Positions 37,717 through 48,650 of a stretch of DNA of 64,000 nt are shown here, piece by piece (the first letter of the stretch is position 1; every line of letters starts with the position of its first letter). The notes beneath the pieces were generated by a model, which saw only the letters and a program-made list of their open reading frames with translations, ran no database searches and was not told the DNA's origin. The stretch comes from Pisolithus tinctorius (Eukaryota; Basidiomycota; Agaricomycetes; Boletales; Pisolithaceae): the NCBI GenBank assembly GCA_024663395.1, contig JANFAH010000037.1:248001-312000 (forward strand), given 5' to 3'. The translations under genes and the position numbers were made by a program.

Positions 37717-40700
37717 TCATGAGGAATCTGCATCTCACAGTCAAATGTGTGGATTGACCAGTGAAGATGTATGGACTTACCAGTCTGATGGAACACGTTG
37801 ATAAAGCGTGTCGGTACTGCCTGGGACGTGCTTCTAGGAGGTTGTTTTGTAGCATTGGCTCGCGAGGTTTTCAGCATCTTGATTTTCTGTGCATTGAACT
37901 CAGCAGCTGCGCCGGTGTGGATTGCCCAATCACGATCCAACTGTTGTACCGGAGTGCGGAACCGTTGCACATGACAGGCGTTGCACATCTGTGCGGTGTT
38001 CAGTATAAGGTCCAAGGGTTCACGGTGCTCAATCTGTTTCGCGGTCTTCGTCGTCTTCTCACGTTCTTCGTAGACCGATACTGTAGATGAACCAGTGCAT
38101 CCGTGTCCTGCACAATTGTGCTGGACATTGACACAACAGATAACAGCCTGGAATGAAGCGCGATCAGAACAAAGTCCATACAAAAAAAAAGCCCACTTAC
38201 TGTCGCTGGTAACACGACCCAACCCAGTGGCTGAATGCGTGGCAGGTGATAGATATCTGCGGAGCCAGTCACTTTGAACGTCTCGAGTAATAGCCAGTTC
38301 GCTTGATTGCGCTGTTGGGCTGGTGAGTGACAAATCTGAAGAATTTCATGAAGAGATCCGATGAGGGGGAGTTCATGGCCGGCAGCACGAGGCTCTCGTG
38401 CGAGGACAAAGTCTCCAAGGCGGCATGTTTCACCGTTTGTTGCAACGATGGAGCGACAAGCTTGATAAAGACGACGTTCGACTCGGGGCAGTGCATATGG
38501 GACCCGCAACGCCGTAATGGTCTTCTCAAGTGGCCGTGGACATGTCTTGTCGTGCACACATGAACCTGGCATGCAAACAATATCACTAAGTCCATGTATT
38601 CCACAGAAGCATGATTGACTCACCAGCTTCAAGGGGATCTCTATTGTCTGTGAGCCCGAAGTAATCTGCGATGACGTTGCGGAATGTTGGGATGTCAAGG
38701 CTGGTCAGTGACTTGACCCCAGAGCCAGGCACCAGCCACTCGTGCTCATTATTGCTGTAGGGGAGTTCAGTGAGTTCTCGAGCGTGGAATTTACCACTGG
38801 ACAAAAGATGGCGGACACGATTGCATCGTGCCATTCCACGGGCAATGTCTCGGGAAGGCGCTTGTCTGTTGCTGTGAATACTGTGGTCACGGATTATGGC
38901 ATTGTAAGATTCAAACCCTTCTGTAGCAAATAGGATCGCAGGACCGAAACGCTGGATGTGGTCAGGGAGGTGCCGAAGAATGTGAAACTTTGGCTTATTG
39001 AACCATCGTGGCGTCCAGCGGGCCGTGCAGTTGAGGAAGTGGTCAATCGCAGCACGCAAATCGGCCTAAAAGTACATTAGTTGTGCTTGGTCTTAGCAAA
39101 AAGTCGATGTACGACATACCAGGTGCCTGTCGATGTTGTCGATGCATGGTTGCCAAACGAGGGGGACAAGAGATGATAGCGCCAGAAATGCTTCGTAGCA
39201 CTCACGCGGAACAAGGTCATAGAGTACAAAGGGCGCTGCTTGGCATATGGCACGGAAATCACGTCCAGTGAGAGACCCAGCATATTGAACAAACGTTTGG
39301 GCTGCCAATGGAGGGATGCCGAGTCCTGAGGTATCGAATGATGCCAATTGAACCTGGAGCTCTGCTTTTTGATCGTCATTCATCCTGGAGATGGCATCAC
39401 GCCAGAAATACTTCACGAATCCGAGTAGAATGACATGCAGGACTTCCACAGGGGTGTCTTGATGGGGATCAAGGCCTGAAGTCGAGTAAGTGAGGGATGA
39501 AACGATGCGACCGATACAGGGGATTCTTACCTTTGATCCTCCAAACAGGACTCATGAATTCTTCCACTGAACGGCCTTGCGTAATGGCGTTGACAGCCTC
39601 GGTAAATCTGTCTGTTCCTGCACGAATGCCTTTGACACGCTTGAGGATCCGCTCGACGAACACGTCCATGTATGTATCTTTAATGCCCGTGTCAGTCTTC
39701 ATTTTCGCATACCGTGTCTTGCCCATGCCGCTGGTGACCTCATGGAACATGCTACGGAGTTTCTCCACCGTGTGTTGCCGGGTGCGAGGTGTGTTGGCCT
39801 TGAGCATGTTGAGACATCAGAATACCTTAACCCAACAAATTGTATACTTACTCCAAGGAAACGCCTTGCTCGATCGACAAGACCTTGCATTGTCTCCGAG
39901 CGGCGGCCCTTGCCTTTCAGCCGTTGTGTGACACCCCCGTGAGTGGACCTGTCCGAGTCAGTCATGTGTGATGCAGTTTCAATGGAACAAGTGTCGTCAT
40001 CTGGTTGCGGCACCTGTGGGTGTTCACTTGATTCCGCCCCTACCCCTTGGACCCAGCAATTGCGACAAAAAAATTTACCCTGCAGACCGACATGGCACGC
40101 AAGTTCGCTCTGCATCGGATTGTCACCGAGCATCGCCAGGATGGCAGGGATCACGAGAACCATCTCCCTTGCTTCTATGTCCCAAGCCCAAATGCCATGC
40201 ATTTGTGCATGTCTGTAGCACAATGCGGTGAGAGCCTGATATGGTCAGAAGGGTTGAAATAAAACTTACTCGAGCTGGGCCACAATACCATCAAGCATTT
40301 CTAAGGGGGGAGCGATGTTAGATGTAGCGAGGAAATGGATGTTGCTCTCTTTGTGGACCAGAGCACGTGGGAGACCAGCTGCAGTGAAGAGAAACGAGTT
40401 ATGTTTGTTCCACTTCTTCGACATATTGCCAGAGGTGTCGTCACAATAAAGCCATATCATGTAACTGAGGACACGGTGTCCCTTTGCGCGCGCACGCCAT
40501 ATATTCCCGACCACAGGATCAGTCAATGTCCATGGGAGGACACCGTGTCCTCTCATCTCTATCAAACCTAACGCACGCTGAGTCTGATACAAAAAGAAGG
40601 GAAGGATGGGCGCCATACACACCTATGATATTGCACGGGTCAGGTTGACCGTCGACCTGATGTGTTTGAAGCAGGTGTGGAAATGAAAGGAGAAGACTGC

Positions 40701-42139
40701 TCGCCGGCACCTCGATGGTATCATATGTGTGGATAACATATCCACGCGTGTGACCACTCACGACGGGGTGAGCTCGCCATGCGCGAGCCCAATACTCGAG
40801 CTCAAAGGGAGGAGAAGTTAGTAATGCAGAGGGTTTTGTATACCAGCGCTGGGGAACGACCATTGTGCCATCCATCAACTTTGCCAGCTCGAACACATAA
40901 AAATCTTGACAGCCTTTGCGAATCATGGGTGTGGCAACAGTAGGATCAATCTCGTACAGCCACCTCGTCGCTTGCCACGGTTGGTCGAGTCGCCCCCCAG
41001 CATCTTCAGGGTAATGGCGGATATGTGGGCGGACACGCGGGTTAGCCATCTCCTGCAAGGGTGCACTGTTACCAGGTTAACGAATCGCAAGCTAAAAAAT
41101 GAACATACTTGTGCGATGATAGAAGGCAGGTGGTTGACATAATAGATATGGCCGAGCGCACCTTGATAACGGACCGATGGAATCCCGTATTGGGACTGGA
41201 GGGAATTGTCAATATCTTTGAGCGTCTTTGTGGAGGGAACATTATCAACTCCGAGGATTGCAAGTCCCCAGAGGATGACCTGAAGTTGCGCATCTGAAAA
41301 TAACGAACGCGGGAGGTGCCAGTAGAATATCGAGTATGCATGTCTGTCAATTGAGTGAAACGATGCTCTCATTATATATGAAACGACGTACCTGTTTATC
41401 GGGCCACGGGAACCATGCAGGATTTGCAGGTGCAGCATCACCTGCACAGCTGAGACGAGCGTGTCGCACCTGGCTGAAGCGGCTCTGTGGAAGGATCAGT
41501 GCATTCAATAACCTGTGACAAGCAGTATATCGCTTCTTACCTGGACAATATTCTTCGCCTTCGACATCGGGGGAGTTGGACACATCTTCATCAGAGGAGA
41601 TTGTGTCATCGCCGTCGGCCAACCATGCAGCCAAGCTGCTGGCCATCGTCGTTAGTTGCTCATCGTGTGCAGATGGTAAATAGAGCTGTTCATGGTCAAT
41701 GGCATCCCAGTCAAGTTGAATACTACCATCGTTATTAGAGGGAGTAGCCGCCCGTGACACGCCATGAGGAGGGGATCCTGATTCCGAGAAATCTGCTAAA
41801 AGGTTAAGCAGGGGCGAGGTCGGGTCAGGTCGGGGTGGAGAACTCGAAGGGCAAAGATGAGGGGATAGAAGGTGGCCAACATTCTCTTGATGGAGGGTGG
41901 TTTTCTCATGTCGTCGAGCAGAACGGACATCTCGCCACTTGTCGTCCTTGCAGGCGAGGCATGACCACTTGTACTGGTTGCGACCAACGCCTGCTGCCCA
42001 GACTGTTTATGTCATTTGTGGAGTCAACGCATTGGCAATGCCGATGCGACGTGGAGGCCGAGGCTTATATGTAGTAACCCGAAGTGATCCGGAGTTAGGG
42101 GTGGGACTTACACTTGGGATGTGCAAACTCTTCGGTCAT
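37717..42139 (-). CDS. C transposase (large fungal TIR-element family)
   Basis: About ten exons with short introns. The N-terminus has a zinc-finger-like CLACKDDKWRDVRSARRHE. Core motifs are DVEARPSA-free and family-specific: WLYCDDTSGNMSKKWNKH, NIHFLATSNIAPPLEM, LGDNPMQSELACHVGL followed by CRNCW, then LHVILLGFVKYFWRD, FNKPKFHILRHLPDH and LFATEGFESYNAIIRDHS. The Asp pairs in CDDTSGN and GDNPMQSE and the Glu in TEGFES are candidates for an RNase-H-type DDE triad. The last exon ends near 37717. Most exons lack internal stops, so the gene may be intact, but I did not fix every splice site. Confidence 0.7.
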
Positions 42140-42364
42140 CGCTATACGACAGTGAGAGTTGAACTTTGCAAAAAAAAAGTACATTAAGCACTGCTTCCAA
42201 ACGTCAAGATGCATTTCATTTGCATCCACTGCAGTTTCAAAAAAAAAAAGTCTTTAAGATTGTGTCTAACCCAAACCGTAGTGAAAATGCTATCCGACCT
42301 AATCGGGACTGTGTCAAACTCATGTTTCACATGATGCAGTTCCGCCTATTCCTAAGACTTAGTT

Positions 42365-42389
42365 TGTTTGCGTCACAAGAGTGGCCGTG
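42365..42389 (-). repeat. C right terminal inverted repeat
   Basis: Ends AGTGGCCGTG. The region 42140-42364 holds no gene, two short A-runs and GTGTC subterminal repeats. Confidence 0.7.
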
Positions 42390-43439
42390 TACTCCGCCAT
42401 ACTCGTGGTAGTGGACCGCCTCTCAAAGCAAGCGGTGTTCATCCCCACCCACGACTCCGTCACCTCCGCCGAACTTGCTAAGCTCTTCCTTACCCATGTC
42501 TTCTCCAAGCACGGAGTACCAGCTAATGTCACCTCTGACAGAGGTCCTGAGTTCGTCTCACACTTCTTCCACTCTCTAGGAAAGGCCCTTGATATGCGTC
42601 TTCACTTCACTTCGGGTTACCACCCAGAAGGCGATGGCCAGACCGAGCGAACAAACCAGACCCTCAAACAGTACCTTCGTGTTTACTGTAACTACCAACA
42701 AGACAACTGGGCTGAGCTGTTACCTCTAGCGGAGTTCGCTTTCAACAACACACCAAGTGCAACTACTGGAGTTTCTCCCTTCTTCGCTAACAAGGGATAC
42801 CATCCAAACTTGTCTGTGATCCCTGATCAAGACTTCACCTCTCTGAGGGCTCACGACTACGTCGTCAAGCTCTCCGCCCTTCATGACTTCCTCCGCTCTG
42901 AAATGTCCGCTGCTCAACAGCGCTACCAGGGTCCAGCAGATGCTAAACGCATACCTCCGCCTGAGTTCAAGGTTGGAGAACAGGCCTACGTCAAAGCCAA
43001 GTACTTCCACTCCACTCGTCCTTCGGAAAAACTCTCCGAAAAGTACTTAGGTCCGTTCACCATCCTGGCCAGGCCAGGTACGCATTCTGTCACCCTTAAT
43101 CTCCCTGACTCTATGCGCTCGGTACATCCAGTCTTCCATGTCTCACAACTGGAAGCCGCAGCGGCTAACCCTTTCCCAAACCGACAACAACCTCCGCCTC
43201 CACCAGTGGATGTCAACGGTGACCTTGAGTACGAAGTATCAGAGATACTTGACTCTAAGATGGACCGCCGTCGCCACCACTGTCAACTCTTGTACCTAGT
43301 CCGCTGGGCTGGCTATGAGAACACTGACGAAGAAACCTCTTGGTTGCTTGCAACTGAGCTAGATCACGCTTCCGACATAGTGTCCGCTTTCCATGAACGC
43401 TATCCACACAAACCTGGCCCGTACCAACCTCCGCCATAA
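42390..43439 (+). pseudogene. A1 pol, 3' part (integrase core and chromodomain)
   Basis: Continues the integrase after C in the same frame: VVVDRLSKQAVFIP, TSDRGPEFVSHF with the second Asp, and HPEGDGQTERTNQ with the catalytic Glu. The C-terminus (about 43209-43400) is a chromodomain, YEVSEILDSKM, LYLVRWAGYENTDEETSW, ending HKPGPYQPPP. Chromodomains of such elements direct integration to heterochromatin. The frame is open to the stop at 43439. Confidence 0.88.
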
Positions 43440-43642
43440 ACTCTGCCCACATAACCTTCCTCCACTGGCCAACTCCGCCCCTCACCAAACTACCTTAAGT
43501 ACTTTAGCATTTTCTCCACTTGTCTATTTCACTTCTCAGAGTTGCAAACAAAAATCACAAGTCTATTTCATAGTAGTACAAAAATATACAAACTAAAGAC
43601 AAAAAAAAAAAAAAAAAAAAAGAAAAGAAAAACAAAACTACT
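43440..43642. other. A1 convergent 3' ends with A-tract
   Basis: 203 bp between the pol stop and the stop of the antisense gene. It contains a run of about 21 A at 43601-43621 followed by A-rich sequence. The same structure lies in A2, so this is part of the element and not a retroposon tail. Confidence 0.7.
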
Positions 43643-44887
43643 CTACTCTTCCATCACTTGTTCTCCGCCACCCTCCTGTTCTTCACCACCTTCCTGCTCT
43701 CCTTCAACTTCTTCCTCGTTATCCCCCTCTGCACCTTCATCCGCTTCCTCGTTCTTGTCCTCTGCCACCTCCGACTGAGGCCTCTTCCATCCTCCGCCTG
43801 TGCACTTGAGCTCAGCCATTCTGGCCTCTTGTGCGTCCTCCCTCCTCCTCATCTCCACCCACTCTGCCCAGGCGCGGTACAGCGCCCACTCGTCGGCTGT
43901 CCGCTCTGCAGCCACCGCCATCCGCTCCGCTGCCTCTGCCATCCTCTCGAAGGCCAGCACAGCGGTCTCGTGCACTTCGGCCTGCCTCTCCATGGCTTGC
44001 AGCTGTCGCTCGCACTCCCACTCTGCCCACTGTGTGTGGACTCCCGCACCCAAGGGACCCTCGAGTGGGGTCGCAGGCTCGTCCTCTTCTCCGCCTACCT
44101 CCCGCTCGTCGTCCGCCTCCTCCGTCTCCGTCACCCTCGCCTTCCCCTTCCCTCACGGCTTCTTCTTCTTCTCCCCTCGGGAGCTCCCTGTCCCTGCCCT
44201 CTTCCGCGAAGGTCCCACCGCCGCCTCTTCCCACATCCAGCTGCAGGTTTTCTTCTTGTTGTGGCAGGGCACACAGGCCCTGGTCTTACCTTGCCCTGGC
44301 TCACACTGACCCGCTGTCAGACTCGCTATGCAGTGAGTGCAAGGGGGCCGCCTGGTCATGGTGACCACCACAGAGGTCCCAGGGACCCTCTGGGCGGTGT
44401 TGATGTCATAGACCGCGCCGCTTAACCTGAAATAAAAATACAAGTCAGCTCCGCCTGACTGGTAGAGTTCTGTCACTCACCTTTGCGCGGCCTCGTCCCG
44501 CCTGGCCTGGGCCCTCTCCTGAGAGGCCCTCTGCCTCTGCTTCTCTGCCTCTTCCGCCACTCTCTGTCTTTGCCTTTTGGCCTCTTCATCTGCCGCCTTC
44601 TTCCGCTGCGCTTCTTCCTCCTCTCTCTGCCTCCGCTCCACCTCCTGCCACGCCTCTTCCGCCTTTTGTCGCTTGGCCTCCTCTCGTTTGGCCTTGCGCT
44701 CTGCCTCGCGTTCTCGCTCCTTCATCTCTGCCTCTTCTTGCTGACGTGCCTTCTCCACTGTCTTCTCACGCTCGGTGTCCGTCGAGTCGTCTGTAAGGAC
44801 GACTAGGTCGTTGTCGGCGACCTGGGAGTAGTCACGAGAGTGGCCAGGGGTGGGCTGGGGGGTTTTGTTCTGACGTTGAGAGGACAT
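43643..44887 (-). pseudogene. A1 antisense gene: coiled-coil protein with Zn2Cys6-like cluster
   Basis: Exon 1 runs 44887-44481, a 54-nt intron 44480-44427 (GTGAGT...TTTCAG), exon 2 44426-43643. The protein starts MSSQRQNKTPQPTPGH, then about 100 residues of Glu/Lys/Arg-rich coiled coil, then VPGTSVVVTMTRRPPC. Six cysteines follow in the pattern C-x2-C-x8-C-x9-C-x2-C-x6-C, close to the fungal Zn2Cys6 cluster (usual first loop x6), with RACVPCHNKKKTC typical of it. The C-terminus is acidic. A TGA at 44155-44153 fits a CGA to TGA change. The gene lies opposite to gag-pol and converges on it; a regulatory or DNA-binding role is inferred. Confidence 0.75.
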
Positions 44888-45082
44888 GATGGTGGGGGGG
44901 ATGGGATACAAGGGATTGGTACCCTAACACGTGTTTTTAAGCGGAACTTCAAACTCTGACGGAGCTCTGCCGCGGCTAAACCCATTATCCTCGAGGCATC
45001 AAAATAATTTCAAATGATCAACTCGTGTTGATCTCGTTCCGTACATGTGGCCTTCAGGGGTTCAGGCCCTAAGGGGGGGCAC
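44888..45082. other. A1 antisense leader and polypurine-like tract
   Basis: Holds the palindrome GATCAAC-TCGT-GTTGATC at 45016-45033 and, just before the 3' LTR, AAGGGGGGGCAC (45071-45082), whose G-run may be the polypurine primer. Confidence 0.55.
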
Positions 45083-45796
45083 TGTCATAACCGTGCGTTC
45101 ACACTAAGCCCTTACTCACTCCGCACTCCACTCTGCCGGTCATTCACTCACTCCGCACCAACTCCGCCCAACTTCTGTTGGTTGTGAACCATCTCCACTC
45201 CGACTGCTGTCAGACTTGTGTCGCTCTCCTACCGGACCGAGCAGTCCATCCTCTGAGGGGTCATGTGACTACCTTCGCAGTCAGGTACTCTGCAGCGCGC
45301 TCACTGCATGGTCCAGCGCCTGGACTGCTTCCTTTTCTGGATGTTCTGTGTTACCCATTCGTATGTCCTCCGTCTACCCTTCATTCGTCGTCCAGGAAAT
45401 TTTACTTGAAAACTTATGAGTCTCCGTATGTCAGTTCCGATTCCGGTTACTGTACCTCCGTAGCAGTATAAAGACATGTACTGTACTCTGCTGTTCCTCA
45501 GTACGAATATCAACTTAGTTCCTACTCCTCCTGACTCCGTCTTCTGTCTGTCGGACTTACCTCTGACCTTCTGTCTATACTCTCCCTCTGAAATACGAGG
45601 GCTGAGATCGTGCAAGGGGGTAGCGCACGAGCTAAACCCAACGCCCTCACTCCGCTCCACCTCTGTCTCGGCAGACTTCGTTCCTGCTGACACTCCACTA
45701 GTTGGAGTTCTGTTCCTGTGTGTCAGACTTGCTTCCGAACCACTCTCTAGACCTTGTATAGCATTGGAGTTGGTCGGAGTAGGCCCAGACTTGACA
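45083..45796 (+). repeat. A1 3' LTR
   Basis: 714 bp. TATAAA at 45467-45472 and an intact AGTACGAATAT at 45500-45510, the predicted RNA 5' end. Followed by the duplication GAGCG. Confidence 0.93.
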
Positions 45797-46789
45797 GAGC
45801 GGAGGAAGAGAGCAGAGGAGGAAGAGGAGGCTCAAAGGAAGAAGGCGGCAGAGGAGGAGGCAGAAAGGCAGAGGCAGAGGGCCTCTGCGGAGAGGGCCCA
45901 GGCCAGGCGAGACGAGGCCGCACAGAGGTGAGTGGCGGAGTACTGTGAGTCAGGCGGAGCTGACTCAATTTTTATTTTTTATGTTTTGACCTTACTCTAC
46001 CTCAGGTTAACTGGCGCAGTGTATGACGTCAACACTGCCCAGAAGGTCCCTGGGGCCTCTGTGGTGGTCACCATGACCAGAAGGGCCCCCTGCACTCACT
46101 GTATAGCGAGTCTGACAGTGGGGCAGTGCGAGCCAGGACAAGGTAAAACCAGGGCCTGCGTGCCCTGTCACAACAAGAAGAAGACCTGCAGTTGGACGCG
46201 GGAAGAGGCGGCGGCGGGGCCCTCGTGGAAGAGAGCAGGGACGGGGAGCTCCCGAGGAGAGAAGAAGAAGAGGACGCGAGGAAAGGGAAAGGAGAAAGTG
46301 ACAGAGACGGAGGAAGCGGATGACGAGCGGGAGGTAGGCAGAGAAGACGAGCCAGCGACCCCCCTCGAGGGTCCCTCAGGGGCAGGGGTACACACGCGGT
46401 GGGCAGAATGGGAGAGGGAGCAGCAGCTGCAGGCCATGGAGAGGCAGGCCGAAGTGCATGAGACCGCTGCGCTGGCCTTCGAGAGGATGGCAGAGGCAGT
46501 GGAGCGGATGGCAGTGGCTGCAGAGCAGACCGCCGACGAGTGGGCACTGTACCACGCCTGGGCAGAGTGGGCGGAGATGAGGAGGAGGGAGGACGCACGA
46601 GAGGCCAGGATGGCTGAGCTCGAGCGCAGTGGTGGGGGATGGAAGAGACCTCAGTCAGAGGTGGAGGACAAGAACAAGGAAGCGGACGAAGGTGCGGAGG
46701 GGGATAACAAGGAAGAGGAAGACGTCAGAGGGGAGAAGGAAGGCAGAGAAGAACAGGAGGGTGGCGGAGAACAAGTGATGGAAGAGTAG
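45797..46789 (+). pseudogene. A2 antisense gene, 3' segment
   Basis: Resumes the coiled coil broken at 24779. A 78-nt intron (45928-46005, GTGAGT...CTCAG) sits at the same phase as in A1. Exon 2 encodes the same six-cysteine cluster (CTHC ... RACVPCHNKKKTC), a basic stretch KKKRTRGKGKEK, and an acidic Glu-rich tail ending GGGEQVMEE. This half is open, with no internal stop. Confidence 0.78.
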
Positions 46790-46992
46790 AGTAGTTTTGT
46801 TTTTCTTTTCTTTTTTTTTTTTTTTTTTTTTGTCTTTAGTTTGTATATTTTTGTACTACTACGAAATAGACTTGTGACCTTTGTTCGCGACTCTGAGAAG
46901 TGAAATAGACAAGCGGAGAAAATGCTAAGGTACTTAAGGTAGTTCGGTGAGGGGCGGAGTTGGCCAGCGGAGGAAGGTTATGTGGGCAGAGT
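46790..46992. other. A2 convergent 3' ends with T-tract
   Basis: Counterpart of 43440-43642 in inverse orientation, with about 21 T at 46811-46831. Confidence 0.7.
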
Positions 46993-47836
46993 TTATGGCG
47001 GAGGTTGGTATGGGCCAGGTTTGTGCGGATAGCGTTCATGGAAAGCAGAAACTATGTCGGAAGCGTGATCTAGCTCAGTTGCAAGCAACCAAGAGGTTTC
47101 TTCGTCAGTGTTCTCATAACCAGCCCAGCGGACCAGGTACAAGAGTTGACAGTGGCGGTCCACCTTAGAGTCGAGTATCTCTGATACTTCGTACTCAAGG
47201 TCACCATCGACATCCACTGGTGGAGGCAGAGGTTGTTGTCGGTTTGGGAAAGGGTTAGCCGCTGTGGCTTCCAGTTGTGAGACATGGAAGACCGGATGTA
47301 CCGAGCACATAGAGTCAGGGAGCTTAAGGGTGACAGAATGTGTACCTGGCCTGGCCAGGATGGTGAACAGACCTAAGTACTTTTTGGAGAGTTTTTCCGA
47401 AGGACGGGTGGAGCGGAAGTACTTGGCTTTGATGTAGGCCTGTTCTCCGACCTTGAACTCAGGCAGGGGTATGCGTTTAGCATCTGCTGGACCCTGGTAG
47501 CGCTGTTGAGTGGCGGACATTTCGGAGCGGAGGAAGTCATGAAGGGCGGAGAGCTCGACGACATAGTCATGAGCCCTTGGAGAGGTGAAGTCTTGGTCAG
47601 GGACCACAGACAAGTTTGGATGGTACCCCTTGTTAGTGAAGAAGGGAGAAACTCCAGTAGTCACACTTGGTGTGTTGTTGAAAGCGAACTCTGCTAGAGG
47701 TAACAGCTCAGCCCAGTTGTCTTGTTGGTAGTTGCAGTAGACACGAAGGTATTGTTCGAGGGTCTGGTTCGTTCGCTCGGTCTGGCCATCGCCTTCTGGG
47801 TGGTAACCCGAAGTGAAGTGAAGACGCATATCAAGT
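46993..47836 (-). pseudogene. A2 pol: integrase C-terminal part and chromodomain
   Basis: Reads from the solo LTR D down to the stop at 46993: LDMRLHFTSGYHPEGDGQTE, then a chromodomain with LLYLVRWAGYENTDEETSW and the ending HKPGPYQPPP. Open frame. 47832-47836 (TCAAG) is the D target duplication. Confidence 0.86.
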
Positions 47837-48650
47837 GTCATGACCATGACACCAGCATAAGCCCCTAATACCTACTCCGCCCTCCTCCGACATGTTCCCA
47901 TGCTTCTCCGCCCTCTTCCGACGTGTTCCCGTGCTCCTCCGACCCTCCCGACACATCTCCACACCTCTCCAAGGTCCCCTGTCCACGTTCTGACCAACTC
48001 CACTCAACTCTGCCCTAAGGTTGGTCATGTGGGCTGTTGGACTTGCGGCCCTGCATTCTAGATAGGGTTCCACCCTCATGTTGGTTTTCTCCATTCTTCC
48101 ACTTCTTCAGTATTTACCCTCTTTTCCTCGTTGTAGTAGTTTCCTTGTCTCAGTTAAGGTCCCCGTCGTCCCTACCCTCTATCCCTTGTGTCGGAAGGAC
48201 TCTAACCCACTATACACTTATTGGTTTGCATTCCATACTGCACCGCCCTTGACCTACATCGTATATGAGGCCACGAAGTACTCCGATGTAATCAGTACAA
48301 ATATCGAATAAAGTCCCCACCTTCGACTCCCTCTCAGTCCCCTCCGGAGTTTCGTCTCCACTTCCTCTGAGTCTGCTCCACCTCTGAAATACAAGGGCTG
48401 AGCTCGTGCAAGGGGGCAGTGCACTAGCTGAACCCAACGCCCTCTCATCCGACCTCCGACCTCTGACCTCCGACTCCGACTCCGACCTCAGCCTCCGAGA
48501 CTTTCCTTCATACCCCTCTGCTCACTGTTCGTCGAATATCTTGCCACCCAGTGGTCGGATTCGCTTCGGACTTTGACCGCTGTACTCCGCAGCCCAACCC
48601 GCTCCAACTCCGCCCTAAGAAGGAGCCAGGGGTGTTGTCCGACCTTGACA
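47837..48650 (+). repeat. D: solo LTR of a related gypsy family
   Basis: 814 bp with TGTCAT...TTGACA ends and a perfect 5-bp duplication TCAAG (47832-47836, 48651-48655). It contains AGTACAAATAT (48294-48304) and a GGGCTGAGCTCGTGCAAGGG stretch similar to family A LTRs, so it is the remnant of a sister family, plus orientation. No internal region remains, as expected after LTR-LTR recombination. Confidence 0.85.

Larger units (their letters stand above)
35291..42389 (-). mobile_element. C: TIR DNA transposon with CACGG ends (CACTA/CMC-like)
   Basis: 7,099 bp inserted in A1 integrase with a TA duplication (35289-35290, 42390-42391). The ends, CACGGCCACCCT and the complement of AGTGGCCGTG, form an imperfect inverted repeat of about 25 bp. 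Subterminal copies of GACACAAT occur near both ends, as in En/Spm-type elements. Two multi-exon genes lie on the minus strand: a large transposase and a smaller accessory gene. CAC-type ends, a 2-bp duplication and the two-gene plan suggest the CACTA/CMC group; the fungal transposase family was recognised only by resemblance. Confidence 0.7.
24780..45796 (+). mobile_element. A1: Ty3/gypsy chromodomain retrotransposon nested in A2
   Basis: Flanked by 714-bp LTRs (24780-25493 and 45083-45796) and the duplication GAGCG (24775-24779 and 45797-45801). The order is LTR, self-priming PBS, gag, -1 frameshift, pol with chromodomain, A-tract, antisense gene, LTR. It is interrupted by B1 in gag and by C in integrase; without them it is about 8,135 bp, matching A2. 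gag is killed by CGA to TGA changes, but the RT, RNase H and integrase frames are open apart from C. Confidence 0.92.

Noticed and set aside
43601..43621. A-tract as the tail of a LINE or SINE insertion
   Set aside because: The same tract sits at the same place in A2 (46811-46831) between convergent genes and has no flanking duplication.
43658..44425. 255-codon open frame on the plus strand
   Set aside because: Mirror of the Glu-rich antisense gene; composition is Leu/Ser/Pro/Arg as expected for the complement of such a coiled coil.
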